NCBI GenBank assembly: GCA_035319125.1
Contig: DATHDG010000009.1
Coordinates: 1-5,534, forward strand
DNA: 5,534 nt
DNA from: Fen-1308 sp035319125
GTDB lineage: Bacteria; Nitrospirota; Thermodesulfovibrionia; Thermodesulfovibrionales; Dissulfurispiraceae
Direction of reading: 5' to 3'
Shown: positions 1 to 5,534 of the stretch, in pieces
Position numbering within the stretch: the first letter of the stretch is position 1
How the letters are laid out: every line of letters begins with the position of its first letter
Notes under the pieces: generated by a model
Seen by the model: only the letters and a program-made list of their open reading frames with translations
Databases searched by the model: none
What the model was told of the DNA's origin: nothing
Translations under genes and position numbers: made by a program

Positions 1-26
1 AGTAAAGCAGCTCTACTTATTGTCAT
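1..26 (-). CDS. 5' end of a second gene in the nitrite reductase operon (partial, unidentified)
   Basis: On the minus strand an AAGGAGG Shine-Dalgarno sequence (34-40) is followed after 7 nt by an ATG at 26. Its frame stays open to the window edge and gives MTISRAAL. An in-frame ATG at 32 lies only 1 nt from the Shine-Dalgarno sequence, too close to be used. The start lies 63 nt beyond the stop codon of the octaheme nitrite reductase on the same strand, so the two are probably co-transcribed. Eight residues are too few to identify the product. A redox partner or membrane quinol dehydrogenase for the reductase would make sense by position, but nothing visible supports a particular family. Confidence 0.55.
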
Positions 27-49
27 TATCATGCCTCCTTGCATTGAGC

Positions 50-73
50 AGGGGCAATTCATGAATTGCCCCT
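50..73. repeat. 24-nt perfect palindrome between the two leftward genes
   Basis: The arms AGGGGCAATTCA and TGAATTGCCCCT are exact reverse complements with no spacer. In RNA this could fold as a 10-bp stem (AGGGGCAATT) with a CATG loop. It begins 16 nt after the stop codon of the nitrite reductase gene and ends 9 nt before the Shine-Dalgarno sequence of the next gene. No T-run follows on either strand, so it is not a standard intrinsic terminator. It may be an intercistronic hairpin that protects or attenuates the upstream message, or a protein-binding dyad. The symmetry is seen directly; the function is inferred. Confidence 0.85.
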
Positions 74-89
74 ACCTGTCTCCTGTCTT

Positions 90-1733
90 CTATTTCGCTG
101 CTGCCGGCTTCGGCGCCATCGCCTCGTTCAGGAGCTTTATGCCCTTTTGCGAAGCATCAATGGAGCGGGCCAGCGATTCCCGTGCTGCATCTGGATTATG
201 GAACCCGTCGGAGTTTTCTGCCGTCCACCACTCCCAGTAGGTATGAGCGGTATCATGCAGCTTCCTGGCTTCAGCCAATGTCTCCTCCGGCACTCCTTTG
301 CTCTTTGCCGCCGCGAAGGTGTCGATGAACTGCCCGAGCCAGAATTCCGCCTTCGTCATCTTTCCCCTGATGTAGTTCTGCACGGCATCGACCTGGTACT
401 CGGCCTCTTTCTCGTTCCAGTAAGGGTGGCACTTGACGCATGTGTCCTTCAGCATGTACCTGGCGCTTTTCTGGCCATGCCACGTGTATGCCTTTCCGCC
501 CTTTTTCACCCGCGGCATATGGCAGTCCTTGCATTCAACACCTGCCTTCTCATGCTTGCTGCCCCAGAATGATTCCGTGTCTGGATGCTGGAGCTTGGAC
601 AGTGCGGCCCCGGTGGTCGCATGCTTGAAGTCCTTAAACTTCTGGTCGGCCATCTTCTTGTTGTAGTCGAACACATTTACCCACGAGAAGAAATTGGTCA
701 CCTGTGCATCCATGCCGACCGGCTTGCCGCTTTCGGTGTTGACTCCCGGATTGCATGTATATTCAACATGGCACTGGGCGCAGAGCAAAACTGAATCAGC
801 CTTGTTTAGCAGGCCTATCGCCCTGAAATCATCGCGGAACATGACCTTCTTCATTGTAGTCTTCTTGCTTTTCTCTTTGTCGTAAGGGTATGTGCCTTCG
901 CCGCGATCTACTACGGCCTGAATCAGGGCATCGCGTACAACTCTAGGCTGTGTAGAGTGCGGATCATGACACATAAAGCAATTCATGGGATGGCTGACGC
1001 TTCGCGCCAGGTCCACGACTTTCGACGTGCGGTCCCATTTTGCCCGTGGGTCCTTATCGCCCATGTATTTCCATTGAAGTATGTGGTCCTGGGTTTTGCA
1101 CTGGAAACATACCGGATTGGCCGCCGTTGCTGTCTGTGGCGCAAATACCTTCTGGTCTGAGGATGAAGGGTCCTTGTCCACCAAGATCGACCAGAGACTC
1201 TTCTCCGCGTCTTTTGCATCGCCTATTTTTGTCCAGTCCTTTAGCTGAAACCGGCCGCCATAAGCCCTATCAACTATCAGATGATCCATCAGCATGAAGA
1301 CATGGCTTCTCGGTTCATCATGCTCTTTTGTAAATCCGTGAGGCATCAGAAGTTTGTCGAAGAGCGGAGAGCGGCTTCTGAATGTGGCCTTTTCGACCTT
1401 GGCCCTTGAATCGATGTCAACGGAGACGAGGGATTCGTATTCATCTTTATGACATGCGCCGCAGGTCGCAAGGTCCGTCTTTGTGACCGGCTTGTTTGAG
1501 ACATCCTTCAAGTGCTCTCCGAGTTTTTCGTGGCACGACACGCAATTAACCTTCGCGTGCTTGCCGCTGCTGTGAAACCCCTTGATGTCCGAATGACAGT
1601 CGTAGCACTGCTCGACCTTTACAGGTTTTTCTGCCGGCGCTGCTTTCTGTGCATCTGCCGCCGATAATTCCAGCCCTGCTGCAATTGCTGTAGCTAAGGC
1701 ACCGACAAAAAACAGAAACATCCTTTTGCTCAT
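90..1733 (-). CDS. Octaheme cytochrome c nitrite reductase (ONR / TvNiR type), exported
   Basis: Predicted periplasmic enzyme for six-electron reduction of nitrite to ammonium; the family also acts on hydroxylamine and, in TvNiR, sulfite. Residues are numbered from the ATG at 1733 (547 aa). Residues 1-28 form a Sec signal peptide, with likely cleavage after SAADA. Seven CxxCH haem sites start at 43, 64, 91, 252, 318, 401 and 432. The fourth haem site, at 209-213, is CFQCK, the lysine-ligated catalytic haem. The first three haems form the extra N-terminal domain that separates ONRs from pentahaem NrfA. Catalytic candidates are Arg156, Lys213, Tyr325 and His383. Cys327 and Gln382 match residues crosslinked to the active-site Tyr in Thioalkalivibrio enzymes. 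Start choice: GGAGG lies 5 nt before the ATG at 1733, whereas an in-frame GTG at 1739 overlaps this site. It is the first gene of a leftward unit, divergent from argS. No frameshift or missing haem ligand is seen. Substrate preference cannot be read from sequence. Confidence 0.95.
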   Translation of the reverse strand: MSKRMFLFFVGALATAIAAGLELSAADAQKAAPAEKPVKVEQCYDCHSDIKGFHSSGKHAKVNCVSCHEKLGEHLKDVSNKPVTKTDLATCGACHKDEYESLVSVDIDSRAKVEKATFRSRSPLFDKLLMPHGFTKEHDEPRSHVFMLMDHLIVDRAYGGRFQLKDWTKIGDAKDAEKSLWSILVDKDPSSSDQKVFAPQTATAANPVCFQCKTQDHILQWKYMGDKDPRAKWDRTSKVVDLARSVSHPMNCFMCHDPHSTQPRVVRDALIQAVVDRGEGTYPYDKEKSKKTTMKKVMFRDDFRAIGLLNKADSVLLCAQCHVEYTCNPGVNTESGKPVGMDAQVTNFFSWVNVFDYNKKMADQKFKDFKHATTGAALSKLQHPDTESFWGSKHEKAGVECKDCHMPRVKKGGKAYTWHGQKSARYMLKDTCVKCHPYWNEKEAEYQVDAVQNYIRGKMTKAEFWLGQFIDTFAAAKSKGVPEETLAEARKLHDTAHTYWEWWTAENSDGFHNPDAARESLARSIDASQKGIKLLNEAMAPKPAAAK

Positions 1734-1737
1734 ATAC

Positions 1738-1742
1738 ACCTC
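1738..1742 (-). promoter_or_regulatory. Shine-Dalgarno sequence that sets the nitrite reductase start
   Basis: GGAGG on the minus strand lies 5 nt before the ATG at 1733. It overlaps the upstream in-frame GTG (1737-1739), so the longer reading starting at that GTG, which would add two residues, is unlikely. Confidence 0.8.
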
Positions 1743-1840
1743 CGCGATAGATGATGGTTCCTAAAATAGCCTTCCGAGAATTCCTAGCCACATACCGCTG
1801 CATAACAAGCTCAATTAATATGAATTTTGCTTTTAATGTA

Positions 1841-1868
1841 ACAATAAATGTAGTAAATCTTTAGTCAA
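1841..1868 (-). promoter_or_regulatory. Candidate sigma-70-type promoter for the nitrite reductase operon
   Basis: On the minus strand, TTGACT (1868-1863; five of six to TTGACA) is followed after 16 nt by TATTGT (1846-1841; four of six to TATAAT). Transcription would start near 1834, giving a 5' leader of about 100 nt before the ATG at 1733. The surrounding DNA is AT-rich, where chance matches are common, so this is a tentative call. Confidence 0.3.
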
Positions 1869-1903
1869 AATAAGGTTAATTTTCTGTAAACTTTAATCGT
1901 GTC

Positions 1904-1925
1904 CGGTCTTCCGCTGATTAGACCG
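1904..1925. repeat. Inverted repeat CGGTCT-N10-AGACCG upstream of argS
   Basis: Six-base exact arms (1904-1909 and 1920-1925) are separated by 10 nt, with centres about 11 bases of arm-plus-half-spacer apart, so roughly 16 bp between arm centres. It lies 41 nt before the argS ATG and on the far side of the reductase promoter candidate. It could be an operator for either gene or a short hairpin in an argS leader. Six-base arms can arise by chance. Confidence 0.35.
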
Positions 1926-1966
1926 AAGATGACTTTTATCAACAAGTTCGGCTAAACTTAACGGCT

Positions 1967-3616
1967 ATGGAAAAAGCTCTTCGCAGAATTCTGCAAGATG
2001 CAGTCGAGCATCTTTCTGCAACGGCCGCAATCAATATCGAAATCGAGGTGCCAAAGGAGGAAAGTTTTGGCGATCTTTCGACTCCAGTCGCTATGGGCCT
2101 GGCAAAGTCCCTGAAGAAACCGCCCCGCAAGATTGCGGAAGAAATTGTCGCACATATCGATAAAACAATATTCAAAAGCATAGATATCGCGGGGCCGGGT
2201 TTTATTAATTTTACGTTCAGCCAGTCATTCATTTGTCTGGAACTGGCTGAGCTTCTTGCCGAAAAAGAAGCATTTTTGACTGATGATGTAGGCAACGGCA
2301 GGAGAGTTCAAATCGAATTCGTCAGCGCAAACCCCACTGGGCCCTTGCATTTAGGCCATGGCAGAGGCGCTGCAGTCGGCGCTGCGCTTGCCAATCTGCT
2401 GAGAGAGACAGGGTTCCGAATCGAAAAGGAATTCTACATAAATGACGCGGGCAAACAGGTCAGACTGCTCGGCCTCTCGGTGTTCGCCAAATACAAAGTT
2501 CTATGCGGACAGGAACATGCCTTTCCCGAGGACGGTTACCGCGGCGGTTATATCGATGATCTTGCAGCCGAATTCAAGGCAGCCTTCGGCGATCTTCATG
2601 CAAAACTCAGCTTCGAGGATTCTGCTGACGTTGTCATCAATTTTTCATACCTGAAAATGCTCGATCTTATAAAAAAGGATCTCGAGGATTTCGGTGTGAC
2701 CTTTGATACATGGCAAAGCGAGCGCGATCTTTACGCCTCTGGAGAAATAGATCGGGCATTAGATGACCTGAGAAATCGTGGACACATTTTTGATCAGGAC
2801 GGGGCAACATGGTTCAGAACTTCGGACTTTGGAGACGACAAGGACCGCGTGCTTATAAAGAAAGATGGTGATTATACATACTTTACGCCCGATATTGCAT
2901 ATCATCGCAAGAAATTCGAAAAGGGCTTCGATGAGCTGATAGACATATGGGGCGCGGACCATCACGGATACATCCCTCGTATGCAGGCAGCGGCGCAGGC
3001 CCTCGGGCATTCAAAAGACAGCCTGAGAGTATTGCTCGTTCAAATTGTGTCTCTGCTGAAAGGCGGGCAGCCTGTCCAGATGTCTAAGCGGTCGGGAGAA
3101 TTCATCACGCTTCGTGAAGTCATGGACGAGATAGGTCCCGACACCACTAAATTTCTGTTCCTGACGAGAAGATCGGACAGCCATCTTGAGGTGGATATCG
3201 AGGTTGCGAAGGCCCAGTCAAGCGAGAACCCCGTCTTCTATGTCCAGTACGCTCACGCCAGGATAAACAGCATCTTTGAGAAAGCGAAAGAAGTAGGCGC
3301 GTATGGCTATACGCCCTTACAAGATTCTCGCGATTTCAACTGCGACCTGTTCAATGATGAAGAGATGCGGCTGATCAAAAAGCTGCTCCATTATCCCATG
3401 ATGCTCAGGGGCGCGGCTCTGGCGCGGGAACCGCACAGGATAACCTTTTACCTGCAAGAACTTGCTGGACTATTTCATCCTTACTATCACCGCCACAGGG
3501 TGATATCCGATGATGCCGAAGTGACGAAGGCGCGACTGGCTCTATGCGAGGCTACAATGATCGTGCTCAGGCATGGGGCGAAGGTTCTCGGTGTAAACGC
3601 GCCGGAGAAAATGTAG
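1967..3616 (+). CDS. argS: Arginyl-tRNA synthetase
   Basis: Cytoplasmic class I aminoacyl-tRNA synthetase that charges tRNA-Arg with arginine using ATP. The 549-residue product has the usual length and order. An N-terminal Add-1 domain covers about 1-90, with FGDLSTPVAM at 34-43. The class I HIGH signature reads HLGH at 128-131 within SANPTGPLHLGHGRG. YINDAG is at 157-162. The KMSKS loop is MSKRSG at 372-377, the relaxed form common in this enzyme. NPVFYVQYAHARI is at 421-433, and the anticodon-binding helical domain runs to a typical end, LGVNAPEKM. The ATG at 1967 gives the normal N-terminus, but no Shine-Dalgarno sequence is visible before it. It stands alone: divergent from the nitrite reductase and convergent with the phosphatase gene. 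No defect is seen. Confidence 0.97.
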   Translation: MEKALRRILQDAVEHLSATAAINIEIEVPKEESFGDLSTPVAMGLAKSLKKPPRKIAEEIVAHIDKTIFKSIDIAGPGFINFTFSQSFICLELAELLAEKEAFLTDDVGNGRRVQIEFVSANPTGPLHLGHGRGAAVGAALANLLRETGFRIEKEFYINDAGKQVRLLGLSVFAKYKVLCGQEHAFPEDGYRGGYIDDLAAEFKAAFGDLHAKLSFEDSADVVINFSYLKMLDLIKKDLEDFGVTFDTWQSERDLYASGEIDRALDDLRNRGHIFDQDGATWFRTSDFGDDKDRVLIKKDGDYTYFTPDIAYHRKKFEKGFDELIDIWGADHHGYIPRMQAAAQALGHSKDSLRVLLVQIVSLLKGGQPVQMSKRSGEFITLREVMDEIGPDTTKFLFLTRRSDSHLEVDIEVAKAQSSENPVFYVQYAHARINSIFEKAKEVGAYGYTPLQDSRDFNCDLFNDEEMRLIKKLLHYPMMLRGAALAREPHRITFYLQELAGLFHPYYHRHRVISDDAEVTKARLALCEATMIVLRHGAKVLGVNAPEKM

Positions 3617-3709
3617 GCATTACCAATCGCAGCTAGCCGAGCCTTTCGACTGCCTGTGAAATTTTCGGGATAGTGATGCTTAAAGCTTTAGTTATTCGAG
3701 AAATCAGGG

Positions 3710-4537
3710 CTATATTTCCGACAGAAGTCTGAGTATGGCTTTATTCCAACCGACCGGACCTATGCCGTCAGCTCTGGTCATCCCATGCAAGTCCAGGGCT
3801 GAATCGTATGTCCCGTCTTCTTTCATAACGATTATTGGATGATCGACGCAAGCCAGCATGGACGCATCATTGAGGCCATCTCCCACAGCTACGGTTATAA
3901 CATTGCCGATTTCCTTTTGGTAGAGATCGATTAGCACGGCAACTGCTTTTCCTTTGTCGCTATCACCGACGATATGATAGAAGCGTCCTTTTTGAATTCT
4001 GAAGCCGGCTTTCTTAACGCGCCTGTGAACTCGCTCGATATCACAGTGAGCACCAAGGATAATCGGTTCATCAAATTCCCTATTCTTTGCAAGCCCGGCC
4101 TCGCCTGCAGGAAGGCCCGTCGACTTAACAATATCAGCGACAGTCATATCTCCAAACCCCTTAATGCTGTATCCTTCCATAATCATTGTCCGTACAAGAG
4201 CCCGCAGGTCTTCATAGCGCGCCCCCAGACGTAATAACTTATAATCCTGCATCTCTTCTATGGCCATTCTATCCAGCTCAGCAATATCGGTCCTGAAATA
4301 TCCCCTTGGAATATAAATTCCACCACCATTTTCGGTGATGAACGGATCTATATTGCCAATCCGTCTTCTATAAAGCTGAAGTTCAGAATTAGTCTTACTG
4401 GAACATAAAATTAGGGGTATATTATGCTCTTTTAAGTAGTGTATAGCCGGCAGAGCCGCTTGAAACGAGTACTTGGAATTTAACAGTGTACCGTCAAGAT
4501 CAGTAAATATTACAATCGGCTGTATAGTATCGTGCAT
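3710..4537 (-). CDS. Mannosyl/glucosyl-3-phosphoglycerate phosphatase (HAD superfamily, IIB type)
   Basis: Predicted to dephosphorylate a glycosyl-3-phosphoglycerate to give the compatible solute mannosylglycerate or glucosylglycerate. The 275-aa length fits the MpgP/YedP family. HAD motif I is FTDLDGT at 11-17, with Asp13 as nucleophile and Asp15 as acid/base. Motif II is CSSKT at 45-49. The family-like stretch ITENGGGIYIP is at 67-77. Motif III lysine lies in GDSDKGKA (191-198), and motif IV is GDGLND at 219-224 (Asp220, Asp224 for Mg). The C-terminal DGIGPVGWNKAI is also typical. It diverges from a GT81-like glucosyl-3-phosphoglycerate synthase gene, so glucosyl-3-phosphoglycerate is the likelier substrate; bacterial GpgPs such as that of Persephonella marina belong to this same family. 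The ATG at 4537 lacks a clear Shine-Dalgarno sequence. mpgP is the family name most databases would give; sugar specificity is inferred from context. Confidence 0.9.
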   Translation of the reverse strand: MHDTIQPIVIFTDLDGTLLNSKYSFQAALPAIHYLKEHNIPLILCSSKTNSELQLYRRRIGNIDPFITENGGGIYIPRGYFRTDIAELDRMAIEEMQDYKLLRLGARYEDLRALVRTMIMEGYSIKGFGDMTVADIVKSTGLPAGEAGLAKNREFDEPIILGAHCDIERVHRRVKKAGFRIQKGRFYHIVGDSDKGKAVAVLIDLYQKEIGNVITVAVGDGLNDASMLACVDHPIIVMKEDGTYDSALDLHGMTRADGIGPVGWNKAILRLLSEI

Positions 4538-4543
4538 ACATGA

Positions 4544-4574
4544 ATTATTACATTTCTCATTTGTGTTTAGTCAA
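4544..4574 (-). promoter_or_regulatory. Candidate promoter for the phosphatase gene, possibly giving a leaderless mRNA
   Basis: On the minus strand, TTGACT (4574-4569) is followed by AATAAT (4549-4544; five of six to TATAAT) with a long 19-nt spacer; reading the -10 as TAATAA gives 18 nt but a poorer match. Six bases separate AATAAT from the ATG at 4537, so transcription would begin at or next to the start codon. That fits the missing Shine-Dalgarno sequence, but the call is weak. Confidence 0.3.
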
Positions 4575-4603
4575 AGGGGTTTCGTCTGATATACCTTCTT
4601 ATG

Positions 4604-4609
4604 TATAAT
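4604..4609 (+). promoter_or_regulatory. Perfect -10 hexamer TATAAT (isolated)
   Basis: TATAAT matches the sigma-70 -10 consensus exactly. The hexamer 17 nt upstream (TTCGTC, 4581-4586) is a poor -35. Transcription would start near 4616, about 190 nt before the glycosyltransferase ATG, and could make a leader containing the small ORF and the inverted repeat. The direction suits the glycosyltransferase gene, but the weak -35 limits confidence. Confidence 0.3.
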
Positions 4610-4760
4610 TAAACAATGAAAACCGGTAAACTTGATATTGCTGTTTTTCTTGCAGGTCTCAGTTCACCGGCATTTCCCTGCTTTATCCCTGTTCTTTTCC
4701 ACCAGCCACCTGATTCAGATTACATATAGCCATCTGGATTGGGAAACTGTGTACTAACGT

Positions 4761-4780
4761 TGCAATAATGCTGCATTGCA
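4761..4780. repeat. Inverted repeat TGCAAT-N8-ATTGCA before the glycosyltransferase gene
   Basis: Exact 6-bp arms (4761-4766, 4775-4780) flank an 8-nt loop and end 25 nt before the ATG at 4806, just upstream of the ribosome site. It may be an operator for the divergent pair or a leader hairpin. There is no T-run, so it is not a terminator. Short arms make chance occurrence possible. Confidence 0.4.
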
Positions 4781-4795
4781 CTCATATGTCAAAGA

Positions 4796-4802
4796 GAGGT
4801 GA
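4796..4802 (+). promoter_or_regulatory. Shine-Dalgarno sequence for the glycosyltransferase
   Basis: GAGGTGA, three bases before the ATG at 4806, counting GAGG to ATG as 6 nt. This is a strong site and supports that start codon. Confidence 0.75.
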
Positions 4803-4805
4803 GAA

Positions 4806-5534
4806 ATGTCGGATTTTTACCAGACTGGAGTCATCGCCACTTTTCACAGACTTGGAGGCCGCAACCTGGCGAAAATTGAAGCCGAGCTGACATTGTTTGC
4901 CAGAGAACGGCCCATAGCCCTTGTATTGCCGTCTTTATACAGTGAACTTGACGGTGCTGCTCTGGGTGGTATAATTAATGAGCTTTCTAAAGTTAAATAT
5001 ATAGATGAAATAGTCGTCACACTTGGTCCTGCCTCAGCAGAAGAATTTACACGTGCCAGAAGTTTCTTTGCTAAACTTCCTCAGAAAACACGAATAATCT
5101 GGAATACGGGGCCGCGCATCAAGGAGATATACAAATCATTAGAGGGGGCCGAGCTGCCCATCGGCGAACCGGGGAAGGGAAGGTCTGTATGGATGGCATA
5201 CGGCTACATACTTTCGCAAAAGCATATTCATGCCATTGCGCTGCACGATTGCGACATACTTACATATAGCCGCGACCTGCTGGCAAGGCTTTGCTATCCG
5301 GTCACCAGCCCAAGTCTAGACTATGATTTTTGCAAGGGATATTACAGCAGGGTGACGGACAGGCTTCACGGCAGAGTCACAAGACTCCTCGTAACTCCGC
5401 TGCTTAGAGCAATATATCGCATTAATGGATACCATCCTCTTCTGTCTTTTTTCGACAGCTTCAGATATCCACTTGCAGGGGAATTCTCAATGGATGTTGC
5501 CCTGGCGCGTATTAACCGGATCCCAGGTGATTGG
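4806..5534 (+). CDS. Glucosyl-3-phosphoglycerate synthase-like glycosyltransferase (GT81), 3' end cut by window
   Basis: Predicted cytoplasmic GT-A fold enzyme that transfers a sugar, probably glucose from a nucleotide donor, to 3-phosphoglycerate. The first 243 residues are present and the frame is still open at the window edge. Visible landmarks follow the order of mycobacterial GpgS: LPSLYSELDG at 41-50 (PALNEE-like UDP-binding loop), GKGRS at 123-127 (matching the GKG lysine), the metal-binding DxD as Asp148-Cys-Asp150 in HDCDI, KGYYSR at 177-182, and GRVT at 189-192 (the phosphoglycerate-binding GRVT loop). YPLAGEFS at 221-228 is the conserved region after it. GAGGTGA ends 3 nt before the ATG at 4806 and fixes the start. 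The gene diverges from the matching phosphatase. Residues equivalent to the catalytic histidine region lie beyond the window. A related GT of other sugar specificity is possible; GT55 mannosyl-3-phosphoglycerate synthase is not indicated. Confidence 0.85.
   Translation, partial: MSDFYQTGVIATFHRLGGRNLAKIEAELTLFARERPIALVLPSLYSELDGAALGGIINELSKVKYIDEIVVTLGPASAEEFTRARSFFAKLPQKTRIIWNTGPRIKEIYKSLEGAELPIGEPGKGRSVWMAYGYILSQKHIHAIALHDCDILTYSRDLLARLCYPVTSPSLDYDFCKGYYSRVTDRLHGRVTRLLVTPLLRAIYRINGYHPLLSFFDSFRYPLAGEFSMDVALARINRIPGDW

Larger units (their letters stand above)
1740..1966. promoter_or_regulatory. Divergent intergenic region between nitrite reductase and argS
   Basis: This AT-rich spacer (richest at about 1801-1900) must contain the start signals for both divergent genes. 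It holds a candidate leftward promoter and an inverted repeat (listed separately). No convincing plus-strand promoter for argS was found: TTTAAT at 1892-1897 resembles a -10 box but has no good -35 partner. No open frame with a ribosome site was noticed. Confidence 0.6.
4538..4805. promoter_or_regulatory. Divergent intergenic region between phosphatase and glycosyltransferase genes
   Basis: This 268-bp spacer separates the two glycosylglycerate genes, which are transcribed away from each other. It contains the candidate phosphatase promoter, a perfect TATAAT on the plus strand at 4604-4609, a 37-codon ORF (4616-4729) of doubtful reality, and an inverted repeat at 4761-4780. A shared control region for the two halves of the pathway would be expected here, but no known operator was recognised. 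Confidence 0.5.

Noticed and set aside
66..572. 168-codon plus-strand ORF, and several shorter ones, across the reductase gene
   Set aside because: They are antisense frames of a gene with eight haem motifs, and their translations show no recognisable family features or ribosome sites.
90..1733. Alternative reading of the cytochrome as pentahaem NrfA or as octahaem hydroxylamine oxidoreductase
   Set aside because: NrfA lacks the three N-terminal haem motifs seen here. HAO-type enzymes have CxxCH at all eight sites and no CxxCK.
1768..1788. Possible sigma-54 promoter (minus strand TGGCTAGGAATTCTC) before the reductase gene
   Set aside because: The GG element is present but the required GC at the -12 position is TC, so the invariant spacing rule fails.
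1929..1942. FNR-like half-symmetric site ATGAC-TTTT-ATCAA upstream of argS
   Set aside because: Only one arm matches the TTGAT/ATCAA consensus; the other has three of five bases. It lies next to argS, about 200 bp from the reductase start, so the call is not supported.
1939..2295. 118-codon minus-strand ORF over the start of argS
   Set aside because: It is the antisense shadow of a clear ArgS N-terminus, with low-complexity Ser/Ile/Ala-rich translation and no family features.
3617..3709. Search for a terminator between the convergent argS and phosphatase genes, including palindrome TAAAGCTTTA (3681-3690)
   Set aside because: The palindrome is short, AT-rich and has no loop or T-run; no stable hairpin followed by a T-tract was found on either strand.

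Overview
The window is a compact, unrearranged-looking stretch of a bacterial chromosome of moderate GC content. It most likely comes from a Gram-negative anaerobe of the Desulfobacterota or Nitrospirota kind. That placement is inferred from an exported octaheme cytochrome sitting next to a bacterial-type argS and a glycosylglycerate pathway; the sequence itself has no taxonomic marker. No mobile element, tRNA, rRNA or CRISPR array was seen.

Left part (1-1966). A leftward operon is led by an exported octaheme cytochrome c nitrite reductase of the ONR (TvNiR) family. It has seven CxxCH haem motifs plus one CxxCK motif for the catalytic haem, and the active-site Arg, Lys, Tyr, Cys, Gln and His of the family at matching spacings. 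A 24-nt perfect palindrome follows the gene. Beyond it, a strong Shine-Dalgarno sequence and the first eight codons of a second leftward gene run off the window edge. An AT-rich divergent promoter region of about 230 bp separates the reductase from argS.

Middle (1967-3616). A complete arginyl-tRNA synthetase gene is on the plus strand. It converges on the next gene with a 93-bp gap.

Right part (3710-5534). A HAD phosphatase of the mannosyl/glucosyl-3-phosphoglycerate phosphatase family (minus strand) is divergent from a glycosyltransferase resembling glucosyl-3-phosphoglycerate synthase (GT81), which is cut by the window end. Together they would make a glycosylglycerate compatible solute, most likely glucosylglycerate: the synthase joins a sugar nucleotide to 3-phosphoglycerate and the phosphatase removes the phosphate. 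The 268-bp gap between them holds possible promoters for both directions, a doubtful 37-codon ORF and a small inverted repeat just before the synthase.

The most noteworthy items are the ONR with its conserved Tyr-x-Cys and Gln-His crosslink residues, the palindrome behind it, and the pairing of a GT81-type synthase with an MpgP-type phosphatase.
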